Origin: Chaenocephalus aceratus
Taxonomy: Eukaryota; Chordata; Actinopteri; Perciformes; Channichthyidae
Length of the DNA stretch: 64,000 nt
NCBI GenBank assembly: GCA_023974075.1
Contig: CM043801.1
Coordinates: 5,415,769 to 5,479,768 of the forward strand
Direction: 5' to 3'
The translations under genes and the position numbers were made by a program. Each line of letters opens with the position of its first letter. Within the stretch, counting starts at the first letter, position 1. This document shows, piece by piece, positions 1-11,819 of the stretch. The notes beneath the pieces are model-generated. The model searched no databases and had not been told where the DNA came from. It was given only the letters and a program-made list of their open reading frames with translations.

Positions 1-1306
1 TCATTTAACTGATCTTTTTCATTTATTTTTTCAAAAAAAACACACAATGCTAACAGTGAGCCTCTGAATTAGCCCCGAGCGAAAAATGCTAACCTATTAC
101 TGCACCGAAAATCACTCCTAGCTCCTTTATTACTTATCCTAGCTGCACATCCAACACATTGTTTATGATCGTAAAGACACAGAATCTAACGGTGCCCACC
201 TCAACACTGAAAGATACAAACTCGCAACGTTATCAACAAAAACGTACATCAAAACAAGTGGCGCTAGGTACTAACATGCGATAGGCTAACATAGCTTACC
301 TTCCTCTTTGTCTGGTCTAAACTGGTCTTCAATGGCATTACAACAATAAAAAAGATGATGTAGTTAATCCATAGGTTAATATCCAATGGGGCTGTGTCCC
401 CTTTGAAATGTTCTGATAATCTATAAGCAATAAAACTGCAATTCCGTTATCTGCTGTCCGCTCTGTGCTCCATGCACTCTGGGTCCTGCAATTCCTGCTT
501 CCTTATGTAGTAAACAATAAGTAAAGTCTCCTGCGTAATGTACTTATGCTGGCTTGCATTCTTTATACTTTACGCAGGACCATATCTCTGGAACCCATTG
601 GTCGATTTGGGTGATTTACACCTTTTTCTTAACCATTACATCCAATAGAATCGATGGGCAGTTCCCAAATCCACGTAAACATTACCATTGCGGCCGTAAT
701 AGAGAAGCAAACTAAACATATCTGAAAGTACAAGCCTGGACGGCAAAACTTTATACCCAGTATATTGCCATAAATATGATGATGGATTATCGGTAAAAAT
801 GTATACGTGACACAAAGACATTGGATTAACCTTGAGCGGCGTTTTTATTCCGTTGAACACAACTTTTGATCACAAATCAAAAAAGGTAAGACGTAATTAT
901 TGTCATATTTTTGAAACTGGATGTTGTTTACTTTCTCTTTTCTGGCTGATAGCTCCAGGAATTCGAGGTCGTACAGCGATGATATTACATGTGTGGAATC
1001 TGTGGAGTCTCAGCTTTAATCGGATATCTTGTTTGTGCAGTTACGATAAGTAATAAGGGCATTTCTACCGTGAGTGCTGTGCAGAGGTCCGTTAGCATTT
1101 GTTCGCTCCATGATAATTCAAAGGCTTGGTATTACTCTTGTGTTTCTTTTAGCTAAAAATAGTTCACATTGTCAGTTAGCTGAGTGTCTTACCGTTAAAA
1201 GGGTATGGAACATTAATAGTTTCATAAATGTTAAGAAGCCCTGAGACATAGTCTCGTAAAAAAACGGTGGGAGGGGTCCACTGGGGGGACCCTCGGGCTT
1301 AAGAGG
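1..1306 (-). mobile_element. piggyBac-like non-autonomous element, copy A (cut by window edge)
   Basis: The first 560 bases match 9425-9985 and 61975-62460 in the same orientation. The stretch to 1306 is the reverse complement of 60365-61620. The visible terminus is GGGCTTAAGAGG (1295-1306) followed by CTAA, a one-base change from the TTAA used by piggyBac elements; the matching copy at 60365 is preceded by an intact TTAA. No frame longer than about 75 codons is present and none resembles a transposase, so this is a non-autonomous member. The other end lies before base 1. Family assignment from termini only. Confidence 0.6.
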
Positions 1307-1789
1307 CTAAAGCGCAGAACATTATTTAGCCTTTTACCACTTTTGGTTCCCTTCTCTATAGTCAATGTTGTTTTAACATTTCTTTGGTTAAGAAGCGTGT
1401 ACATAAATCTGTGGTGTACACAAGCTGAAGACATTTTCACGTTGTGTTGTCCGAAGCTTCTATGTGTCATGAAAATGGCAGAATTCTGACTTTAATCTCA
1501 GACTTTAATTAGGTCCTATTCCTCTTCTTAACACTTCAACTCCTACTAGTGCTGACAAAAAATACATCCTCACTGCACCACTCTATTGGTATATAAAGAG
1601 GCAATATTGTTCTGTTTCCTGGTGTATTAGTGATAACAGGGAGATGTATTATATGTTGCAGGTTCATGTTAATCCATTAACATGAGAAATTATGTACAAC
1701 AGGGTTACTCCATATAAGGAAACACAACCACTGATGCAATCATCCTTACTACATTAACTACTAGCTATTACCCCCACACTGCTTTACTG

Positions 1790-1839
<50 letters not shown>

Positions 1840-2762
1840 GGAGTGAAGGTGTCAGATGGCTGCAGCACTGCTGTAAAATTGACCTTTCCATCATGCACTG
1901 CGCTGTAATTTGGGGTTAGTGCAGCAGAAGGTTTCTTCTCATCAGGATCTGCAGTCACAGTGTCACAGTGTCACGTGTTTGCAGAAGCTGGTTTTGGAGG
2001 AGGGGGAGGAAAAGTCAGCTTGCTGCATCTTAGAGAGCTCAGTTTAAATTGCATTATCAATGTTGTGGTGTTGCCTCTAAATGCAACCATATCACTAGAA
2101 AAGAAGGCTACTATTGGACGTTTCTGAGATCTGTGGCAGCATTTTGAAATATCTATGCATTGCATCTATGGAAGGGTTAAGGTTACGAAGGCAAATAACT
2201 ATGGCTAGGTAAAGTTATACTTCGGAAACTAATTATGTACCTGTGTTTCTCATCCCACTGTCACTGCTGTTGTGATCCAATGGGAAATAAGAGCATAACA
2301 CGTCAATTAAATGCACTCATTCACTGTCAATCTCCATCATTTAAATGAAGAACTCATACAATGATATATGGAACTGGATATAATACTCCGAACAGTGGCC
2401 ATATATACATTGTATTGGCCACTGTACTGTAATAGGAATTTAACATATTGCAGGAATTAGCAGGACTTTGTACAAATTCTTATAACCTAAGATATTCACT
2501 CCTTAGCATAAGTAATACATTGATTTTACAGCATTAAGGGATACGGTTGTCTGGGAAGCAATACATACAGTGTAAACAGGAACTGAAATTATCAGAATCA
2601 GGCCAAGTTTGTGCATGAACACATACAAAACATTTGCCTTTTCAATGTACTCAATGTACACATTGCAAATAAAGGTAAATAATACACAATACTTTTATGT
2701 ACACAAGTAGCGTGAAAATAGATGTACATATCTAAGTTGTATTTACATATTTAAAAAAATGC
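1307..2762. other. non-coding stretch with CA microsatellite
   Basis: No gene recognised. It holds an AT-rich sequence, a (CA)n tract at 1791-1837 and nothing else identifiable up to the LINE fragment at about 2763. Reading frames through the CA tract are artefacts of the repeat. Confidence 0.7.
1791..1837. repeat. (CA)n microsatellite
   Basis: Uninterrupted CA dinucleotide run of about 47 bases. Confidence 0.97.
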
Positions 2763-3472
2763 ACGAATGACACAGGTTCTGGTCCAGGCTCTCGTCACCT
2801 CACGCCTAGACTACTGCAACTCCCTCCTGGCTGGTCTACCTGCATGTGCCATCCGACCTCTGCAGCTCATCCAGAATGCAGCGGCTCGTCTGGTCTTCAA
2901 CCTTCCTAAATTCTCCCACACCACGCCGCTCCTCCACTCCCTTCACTGGCTTCCGGTAACTGCTAGAATTCACTTCAAGACACTGGTACTTGCGTACCAT
3001 GCTGCGAATGGATCTGGCCCTTCCTACATCCAGGACATGGTTAAACCGTACACCCCAGCACGTGCTCTACGCTCTGCATCAGCCAAACGGCTCGCTGCAC
3101 CCTCGCTGCGAGGGGGACCCAAGTTCCCATCAGCAAAAACACGTGGGTTTGCTATCCTGGCTCCAAGATGGTGGAATGAGCTCCCCATTGACATCAGGAC
3201 AGCAGAAAGCTTACACACCTTCCGGCGCAGACTGAAAACTCATCTCTTTCGACTCCACTTCGAGCGATAGAACTGCTAACAAAGCACTTATATACTAATA
3301 AAGGACTGGCTTATCTAAAGCCAGTTGAGTAGCACTTGAAACGATTGGCTCTTTGAAACCTGATGTTCTTATATGATTCTGTTTTCTTCAAGGTTGTGTC
3401 TTCCTGGTCGAATGTACTTATTGTAAGTCGCTTTGGATAAAAGCGTCAGCTTAATGTAATGTAATGTAATGA
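2763..3472 (+). mobile_element. L2/Maui-type LINE, 3' fragment
   Basis: A 167-codon open frame (2767-3270) encodes the C-terminal region after the reverse transcriptase of an L2-like LINE: SRLDYCNSLLAGLP, then QNAAARLVF, LHWLPVTARI and a final WWNELP..KTHLFRL block typical of fish L2/CR1/Rex1 elements. The polymerase motifs themselves are absent, so the copy is 5'-truncated, as usual for target-primed insertion. The frame ends at TAG and is followed by a 3' UTR with GCTTTGGATAAAAGCG and a short (TAATG)n tail at about 3455-3472. The tail recurs in SINEs elsewhere in this window. Not expected to be functional. Confidence 0.85.
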
Positions 3473-4080
3473 CTGACAACTAAAATTGCATTTCTATATT
3501 AAGTGCAAAGAAAAGAATACTGAAAGGATATACTTTACGGGATGTGGATGCTTATGTACTGTATGTGCTTAAACATGTCTATATAAAGTATACAGTATGC
3601 AGGAATGCTATAGACGGTGACAGTGAATGATGATATGTACATGTTTTGCCTTGTTGCACTGTAAACATATGGTCTACTGATAGCAGTGGATGTGAGGGTG
3701 TTATATTGAGGGTACGGGCGCTCTGTATTGATTATCAGACGGAGAGAACAGGTTTTGTTCAGAGTAGTGTGGTGACGTTTCCTGACTGATGCATGCATCC
3801 TGGATGAAGGGGGGGTTGACACCAATGTTTTTCTGAAGTGCTAAACTTCTGTTATAGTCTGTCCCTGTCCTGTTTAGAGACAGATTGGATTATTGGGTGG
3901 GTCAAAGCTCCTGATGCAGGTTGAACTTCCCGAGGACAATCATCTTCTGCTGGGACGTCTTCTATGTTCAGAGTCATGATAAGGCAGGCGTATGGTCTAC
4001 GAAAACATAGAGACACATTATTAATATAGTAAAAAAGAAAAATACTACAAAGACGAGCTCACTATAAAAAAAAAGGTAAT
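3473..4080. other. unannotated intergenic or intronic stretch
   Basis: AT-rich sequence with short frames only; nothing recognised. The minus-strand frame at 3535-3825 has no family features. Confidence 0.6.
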
Positions 4081-4805
4081 GGTCCATCCATCCATCTTCT
4101 CCCGCTTATCCGTGGTCGGGTCGCGGGGGTAGCAGTTCCAGCAGAGAGCCCCAAACTTTCTTTTCCCTGGCGACATCAACCAGCTCTGACTGGGGGGTCC
4201 CAAGGCGCTCCCAGGCCAGCGAAGAGATATAATCCCTCCACCTGGTCCTAGGTCTACCCCTTGGTCTCTTCCCAGCTGGACGTGCCTGGAACACCTCCCT
4301 AGGGAGGCGCCCAGGTGGCATCCTAACTAGGTGCCCGAACCACCTCAACTGGCTTCTTTCGACGCGAAGGAGGAGCGGCTCAACTCCGAGTCCCTCCCTG
4401 ATGACCGAACTTCTCACCTTATCTCTAAGGGAGACACCAGCCACCCGGCGGAGGAAACCCATCTCGGCCGCTTGTATCCGCGATCTCGTTCTTTCGGTCA
4501 TGACCCATCCTTCATGACCATAGGTGAGGGTAGGAACGAAAATGGCCCGGTAGACAGAGAGCTTTGCCTTCCGGCTCAGCTCCCTTTTCGTCACAACGGT
4601 GCGGTAAAGCGACTGCAATACCGCTCCCGCTGCTCCGATTCTCCGGCCCATCTCACGCTCCATTGATCCCTCACTCGAGAACAAGACCCCGAGATACTTG
4701 AACTCCTTCACTTGGGGTAAGGACTCATTCCCTACTTGGAGTGAACAGTCCATCGGTTTCCTGCTGAGAACCATGGCCTCAGAGGTAATGGTCATGCCTG
4801 AAAAA
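4081..4805 (-). mobile_element. Rex3/RTE-type LINE, 3' fragment
   Basis: Minus-strand frame 4106-4822 (238 codons) carries the post-polymerase region of fish Rex3 (RTE clade): VKEFKYLGVLFSSEGSMERE, RRIGAAGAVLQSLYR, SRKAKLSVYRAI, PTLTYGHEGWVMTERTRSR, LRWFGHLVRMPPGRLP and the terminal GKRPRGRPRTRWRDY. The catalytic YADD block is missing, so the element is 5'-truncated near 4805. The 3' end on the minus strand runs into a short (TGGA)n tail (4083-4094 on +), the Rex3 hallmark. The frame is unbroken through the retained part, suggesting a fairly young insertion. Confidence 0.88.
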
Positions 4806-4822
4806 TAATTATAGACGTTCAA

Positions 4823-5300
4823 GAGGTACTTGCAAATGTATTAAAAAAAACGATTCGAACAAATGTAAAAGAAAGATGTATAACAGTCACTTGAGATATT
4901 TGTAATGTGAGGCAATGCATAACTTTTGTTTGGGAAATGTTGGGAATATAAGATACACAATTATTTTATTTTGTGTACATAATTAAAATGGAAAGTGTAA
5001 TAACAAATGGGTTTTTATTAAATATTTGATATTTTGTAATGTTCGAGTAAAAGGTTGAACAAATATACTAAACTCTCTGAAGTTTATAACCTAAAGTGGA
5101 CCTTTTGGCTGGGAGAATTTCATCATGCAATATCATAAACAACACAGCAGAGACATTAAAATAAGCAAAAATATAGTCTCAACACTGGCATTGTAACATT
5201 AATAACCAAAATAATTAATCATTGGTTATGATCTCTTCATTTTTTTTTCGTGGTGTTGTAGTATTTCTTTAAACTCATCAGTAAACTGTAACCCCCTGAT
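4823..5300. other. AT-rich stretch, nothing recognised
   Basis: No frame, repeat terminus or RNA gene recognised. Confidence 0.6.
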
Positions 5301-6011
5301 CCCACCAGAAGCGGCGCTGTGACCTCCTCCTGCGTCATAACACACCAGGCGCGTTTCAAAACGTTGCGGAAGCGGAGCGTCGTGCAGCCTCGCAGTTGTT
5401 GTTGATTTTGGAATATTTCCTGGACATTTGTACTTCTACAAGTAGTAGGATACGTAGTTAAATGGTTTATGTTTGTGTCTGTTTAAATCGTGTTTATTGT
5501 TGTTATTTCCTATTTTGTTGTGTTGTAGACTACAGACACAGTTAATAATAATTGTAATATTCCAGTTATAAACGACATGAATCAAAGATGTGTTGCTGTA
5601 TTTTAGTGGTAAAAAAAATATGCATTCATCATCATAATTATTCTATATATATATATAATTGACAGTGCCTGTAAACCGGAGAAGAACGCTGGCATGTATT
5701 CTCCTACTTGAAAGACGGTGGTGGGGGGGAGGAGAAGGAGCCGGTTTTGGGTGCACCCGGTGCACCCCCTCAACAAGCAAAGCAGACAACAAGGTGATTT
5801 TCATCACTTCCTGCCTGCGCTGCGCCGCGTCAAAAATAGGATTCATCCTATATTTTAGAAATTCCTTACGGCGAGGAGCTTCTGGGACGCTTCGGGACGC
5901 TTCGAGCCGCGGCGCGCTGCGTGTCTGGTGGAATAGCACCATTCACTAGAGTGGCCGCGATCGCTAAAAACGCAGCAGCACAGCGCAGACGCTCCTGGTG
6001 GGATTAGGGGG
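5300..6011 (+). promoter_or_regulatory. CpG-rich segment, possible promoter and first exon
   Basis: In an AT-rich neighbourhood, 5305-5400 and 5820-6011 are rich in CpG (GCGGAAGCGGAGCG, GCCGCGGCGCGC, GTGGCCGCGATCGC). At 6010-6016 a strong splice-donor consensus GGTAAGT follows the GC-rich block. Together this resembles a 5'-UTR exon with promoter. It could equally be the CpG-rich end of a mobile element, because a short (TA)n and low-complexity sequence lie at 5643-5660. No protein family is recognisable in either strand. Confidence 0.25.
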
Positions 6012-6509
6012 TAAGTGTTCCTCTTGTCTCGGATTGAGCTCACTCCTGCTGTGTAAAATACTTTGATTTATCACCTCACTGTGAGACGGGATTTAGTTTA
6101 ACTGTAACCGATCTGTACACTCACTGAACATTACCTTATCTGTATCTGCTATTTCACTATACGGAAGAGAGGAGATCTAAAAGGCATCAGTAAGTGGTAG
6201 AGTCGGTAAGATCCAGACTTTTTCAACATGGGTTAGGCCTATCAGGGTGTTATGGTCATTGTTATGGTAAACAGCATTTAGACATTTGGCCTCATGCTAC
6301 ATTTTTCTCCTTTATATTCTTCTATTTTCTGACAAAACAATGAGACAAGTCAACACCAAATGCAACAAACTATTTAGTCCATCCAAATATTTTTGGTATT
6401 TTGCTAAAAAATTATTTTGTATTGCCGGATGTCCCGTGTCGTGCTACTGATAATTCTCTCTGACAAACCAGGGGTCTGCAGTTTTTTAACTCCACCTTTC
6501 AATATAAGC
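6012..6509. other. unannotated stretch
   Basis: No gene or repeat recognised between the CpG-rich block and the decayed Rex3 copy. Confidence 0.5.
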
Positions 6510-6519
6510 TCAGCTTGCT

Positions 6520-7096
6520 TTACACAGGTGGTGAGGTGGGACTAAAAAATACCAGGGTACCATCTTCGTTTCCACTCTCACCTGCGGTCATGACGGATGG
6601 GTCACACTGACAGAACGAGATTGTGGTACAATCGGTCGCAATGGGTTTTCTCCAGGGAGCAGCTCCTATCTCCCTGATGGATAAAGTGAGAAGTTCAATC
6701 ATCAGGGAGGGACCCCAAATAAAGCCACTGAAAGGAACCAGTTCAGGTGTTTCCAGCACCAAGTAAGAGGTCGGTGTTCCAGGCACGTCCAGCTGGGAGG
6801 AGGCCGAGGGGCAGTCCCAGGACCAGGTTGAGGGATTGTATCACTACGCTGACCTGGAACCAGCTTGGAATCCCCCCCGCTGGTTGATGTGGCCAGGGAA
6901 AGGGACGTTTTGGGCCCTCCCCCGCGATCTGGATCTGGATGAAAAGATGTACTATATTGCTGATGCTGATTTAGCCTTTGAAACTACCTGAGAATACTAT
7001 GAAAGGTTACATTATGTTATACTTCAACCCTTAAATCGGCAAGTAATCTGTTTCAATGTTTTTATTGCCTGATACAAATGAATGGATGGATGGATG
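6520..7096 (+). mobile_element. Rex3/RTE-type LINE, decayed 3' fragment
   Basis: Same family as 4081-4805 but on the + strand and heavily mutated. Recognisable pieces in order: a CTCCCTGATGGATAAAGTGA segment, TTCCAGGCACGTCCAGCTGG, the GGCCGAGGGGCAGTCCC segment, and a degenerate CCTGGAACCAGCTTGG. It ends in (TGGA)n at 7081-7096. Many stops and indels prevent any continuous frame, so it is clearly older than the copy at 4.1 kb. Confidence 0.75.
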
Positions 7097-7293
7097 GTAC
7101 ACTCACAAACCTTTCCTAATGGAAACCAAAAGGAGGGTTAAGAGTTGAGTAGAGCTGTTCCATGCATTGTAAATGTTGCTATAGTTTGCACATGTGTGTG
7201 AGACTGTCCGTCTGCATGTGTGTGTTGGAAACCAGTTAACTAATCACTCTCATGTTGTGGAAAACATGTGCTGCCAAGAATTGAAGAGAGTTG

Positions 7294-8390
<1,097 letters not shown>

Positions 8391-8584
8391 AGTCTGTCCG
8401 GTCCGCATCGATCTTAGGTTTCGATTCGTCATCAGATAGGCCGCGCCTTCTCATTGGTTTAACGCAGCCTTGTGACCCTCGGCTTTTTGAAAATATTCTC
8501 CAGGAAAAGCGCGACCGTGACCGTTACAGATTGATGCAAGAGTTAACATTTCTCCGCAGGACTGTGACGCTAGGTAAGTAGACA

Positions 8585-9154
8585 CCAAGTGAATAATTCT
8601 GAATATTCATATTTGTCTTCTTGTTTTAATTTGTATAACTAAACAACTAAAAACGATAACGTTAGCAAGTAGAATATTTGTGACGTTATTGCAGCGGTAA
8701 CGTTAGCCGTAGTCAATCAGATTAACGTTATTCTGACAACGAAATATGTGTTTCTTTGCTTTTTTAGCTGCTGCTCCCATGTTAATTGTTAGGCTTCATT
8801 CACACTGACTCAGGGGGAAACCGCTCCTCTTTCGAATCATTCGACAGGGGGTAACGTTACGGAAGTGCCGCAGCGGCCTTGAATAAATGTTTTTTTAATC
8901 GATAATCAACTCTCGTCTGCAGGCACCGTTTGAAATAATGAGACCGTTAAAGGAAGGCTCCAGTCATTAGATAGTTAATCAAAACTTCAGTATTTAGTGA
9001 AACATTATGTTATGAAGAAATCAGCGATATTCCCCGGTAAATAATGATTTTCTAGCTCTTTTTTTTCAAAACCTGTATATTCCGTCAGGCAGCTGCCGTG
9101 ATGTCATCTATGCGTTCACTTTGTAAACACACAAACAGCTCATTCGACGAAAAC
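8585..9154. other. unannotated stretch
   Basis: Several GTTAGC/AACGTTA-type sequences and moderate CpG content, but no frame or repeat terminus recognised. Confidence 0.45.
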
Positions 9155-9202
9155 ATGGTGGAGTATTTGAGTTCGGACTCGTCAGCCGAGGAAGAAGTTT
9201 AG
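9155..9202 (+). pseudogene. possible transposase N-terminus relic
   Basis: ATG at 9155 opens a 15-codon frame, MVEYLSSDSSAEEEV, then TAG. A serine- and acid-rich start of this kind is common in DNA-transposon proteins, and the next bases continue in another frame as a basic stretch (RKIKSRRT). The sequence just downstream (9200-9300) recurs at 61783-61968, next to another copy of the same piggyBac-like family. Too short to assign; a chance frame is possible. Confidence 0.2.
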
Positions 9203-9301
9203 AAAAATAAAGTCCAGGCGGACTTACTTTGAATTATCACTATAGCTAGTCATTCCATCCAAATACAACTGTAAAAATAATAAAAAAACATACTCTGTTA
9301 T

Positions 9302-9985
9302 CCTCTTAGGCCCCACGGACCCGGTTCCGGGGCCGAAATCGCGTGATTTGCAGGAAACAACGTCTAAGGAACCTTAATATTTAATAAACTATGAATATTT
9401 TATATCCATATAACGGGAAAAAATTAATTTAACTGATCTTTTTCATTTTTTTCTTCAAAAAAAACACACAATGCTAACAGTGCACCTCTGAATTAGCCCA
9501 GAGCGAAAAATTCTAACCTATTACTGCACCAAAAATCACTCCTAGCTCCCTTATTACTTATCCTAGCTGCACATCCAACACATCGTTTATGATCGTAAAG
9601 ACACAGAATCTAACGGTGCTCACCTCAACACTGAAAGATACAAACTCGCGACGTTATCAACAAAAACGTACATCAAAACAAGTGGCGCTAGGTACTAACA
9701 TGCGCTAGGCTAACATGGCTTACCTTGGTCTTTGTCTGGTCTAAACTGGTCTTCAATGGCATTACAACGATAAAAACGATGATGTAGTTAATCCATAGGT
9801 TAATATCCAATGGGGCTGTGTCCCCTTTGAAATGTTCTGATAATCTATAAGCAATACAACTGCAATTCCGTTATCTGCTGTCCGCTCTGTGCTCCGTGCG
9901 CTCTGGGTCCTGCAATTCCTGCTTCCTTACGTAGTAAACAATAAGTAAAGTCTGCTGCGTAATGTGCTTACGCTGGCTGGCATTG
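9302..9985 (+). mobile_element. piggyBac-like non-autonomous element, copy B (truncated)
   Basis: Left terminus CCTCTTAGGCCCCACGGACC at 9302 resembles the right terminus of copies A and C (CCTCTTAAGCCCGAAGG) and follows GTTAT where TTAA would be expected. Bases 9425-9985 match 1-560 closely, in the same orientation. Homology stops at about 9985, after GCTGGCTGGCATT, so the right half seen in copy A is missing. No coding capacity. Confidence 0.6.
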
Positions 9986-10044
9986 GCAGTGCACTGCATC
10001 CCCATTAAGTAATGGTTGATTAATAAATCCCATTTTATGTTTCA

Positions 10045-10251
10045 TCATACTCTCAGAGTAGTCGTCCGGAAACTTGAATGTTCGCTGCATACATGCGCCT
10101 GTGGATCTTTCGGTTCGGGCCGAGCACATTTCGCTAGCCACTGCCTCCGAACGTACTTCCTACGCTTACCCGTTGGCAATAGATGGAACCGAGCATTCCG
10201 TGGATTGTTCCTATCCGAATTGTGGCAATGTTTCGCGATACAATGAGGCAT
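10045..10251 (-). pseudogene. THAP-type zinc-finger exon relic
   Basis: Minus-strand frame of 68 codons beginning MPHCIAKHCHNSD. It shows the order of a THAP domain: an early Cys pair (Cys4, Cys9), a HLLPTGKRRKYVRRQWL segment with the conserved Trp, and a C-x2-H pair in VCSEH near residue 59. THAP domains bind DNA and occur at the N-terminus of P-element-like transposases and of host regulators. The usual aromatic residue after the final His is Ser here, and the frame ends nine codons later, so no partner domain follows. Upstream on the same strand an ETS-like CCGGAAGTG lies at 10344-10352. Either an isolated first exon or a decayed transposon piece. Confidence 0.5.
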
Positions 10252-10343
10252 ATTTCAATAGAATTGTGAGAGTAACTAGAGTAAACAACATGAACAAAGC
10301 ACATACGTCAATTTGTCCTCGACACCAAACGCATAGTTCACAT

Positions 10344-10352
10344 CACTTCCGG
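10344..10352 (-). promoter_or_regulatory. ETS-like site upstream of THAP exon
   Basis: CCGGAAGTG on the minus strand, about 95 bases upstream of the THAP ATG, with CATGTGACT nearby at 10364 on +. ETS sites are typical of TATA-less housekeeping promoters. Single short motif, so weak alone. Confidence 0.3.
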
Positions 10353-10355
10353 TAA

Positions 10356-10847
10356 AATAAGTCATGTGACTCGTCAAAATGGCACCGCCCTCAGGGTTGA
10401 TGTTATTTCGGTAATTAATCAGCTTAAAATCACTGATAACGTCATCGGATTAAAAAAAAAAAAAAAAGACTGGCAGAGACTGGTCTGTTTTATCGGATGA
10501 TAATTATTTAAAAATGCGTGTCATGAGGATTGCCTCCCTTTAACGTTAGCAGCTGTTAGCTTAGCTACCGCCAATATACGTTACTCGTGTAGATTGAATG
10601 ATTTCGAAGCTCTCGCCTCCCGCCTGATATAATGCTGTTAACAGTTAAGTCTAACTCTTCGCACTACATTTTGGTACTGTACATGTGCAATAGACCAATT
10701 CCAGTTGTGGAGGAAGTTTCATATGATTCAAGTTAAGTAAAAGTACAAATACCACCCTGTGAATATACTATAAGTAAAAGGCCTGCACTTAAAACCTGAC
10801 TTAAGTAAAAATATGCGAGTATAATCAGCTAAATGTACTTTAATGGC
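10356..10847. other. unannotated stretch
   Basis: Contains a poly(A) run at about 10454-10468; no gene recognised. Confidence 0.5.
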
Positions 10848-11575
10848 ACGTTTCCACTGCAGCGGGTAGCTCGCTTTAATTGTGCCGAGCCGTGCGGGGC
10901 CCGTTTTTGGTTGCGTTTCTTGGCCTAGTACCGGCTAGCGGGTCCTAATTCACAGTTTTTCTGGCCCCATAAAATCGTGGTTCTAGGGCCAGGAACAACC
11001 AGGCTGAGTCGGGCTGAGTATGCTAAACTAGAGAGAGAATCGCTGGCAAGGGGGCTACAACTACAACAAGATGAACATATTTGACCGTGATTTAATTGTA
11101 ATACACGTTACAAAATGATGCCAAAGTAACAACATACTGATACCGGTTAGTAAAAACCATGAATTAATGCTTTGACAAGTCTGCAGACCAACGGCAGGCG
11201 AAAAACCCTTTTAAAATGCGTGTTTTCTAAATGGAGCTTGGCTAAGCTAACGTTGTAAATGCTCCGACCGTCCACACTCACAACAACGGCCTATACAGAT
11301 ATAAATGAACCAGCGACTGTATTCGCCATGACACAGACAGTCTGTGGTTTGTACTTGTTTAACTTTTGTCTAGTTTCTGAACAGATATGAAGAGCTCTGA
11401 GTGCTAAGAGCTAACGGCTGATGTTGTTTTTCTGGGGCTCTCATTGAAAATGACGTCACGGCTCCGCCTACACTGCGTTACTATAGTAACTACCCCAGTT
11501 CCTAAACTGTAATGGAAGCGCAGCATTAAAGTGAGCCGGGCCTAATAAGGCCTAACCAAACCGAGCGAGGCCGAG
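10848..11575. mobile_element. probable non-autonomous DNA transposon, GC-rich ends
   Basis: Starts with ACGTTTCCACTGCAGCGGG, a form common at ends of fish non-autonomous transposons, and ends in a GC-rich block with related words in reverse complement (GAGCCGGGCC, GCTCACTTTAATGC). Internal sequence has no frame of note. Termini are not cleanly matched and no target duplication is visible, so limits are approximate. Confidence 0.35.
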
Positions 11576-11606
11576 CGAGGAAAGTAAGGTAGGTCTGATT
11601 TTTTTA

Positions 11607-11632
11607 AGCTAGCAACACACCTGTTGCTAGCT
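11607..11632. repeat. perfect stem-loop in DIRS leader
   Basis: AGCTAGCAAC, six-base loop, then its exact complement GTTGCTAGCT. It lies about 190 bases upstream of the gag ATG and could fold in the leader RNA. Confidence 0.8.
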
Positions 11633-11819
11633 CGCTCCCTCACTATCGACACCACGGTAGCGAGGAAGTTTTTTCTTTTCTCTTCCCCACGGAGGAAGAA
11701 AGGATTAACGGAGCATACTGTCACACCAGTCAGTATTCTCCGGGAATAAAAGACCCACACCTTTTTCTCCCAACTTACCTGTTGAGAGCGGGCCCTCTCC
11801 ACGCCACGAGGCGAACAAG

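Noticed and set aside
832..1053. 73-codon frame also found at 60632-60829
   Set aside because: Conserved only because both are copies of one non-coding transposon; no transposase motif, and start and end differ.
4331..4666. 111-codon + frame
   Set aside because: Antisense shadow of the Rex3 C-terminal ORF on the minus strand.
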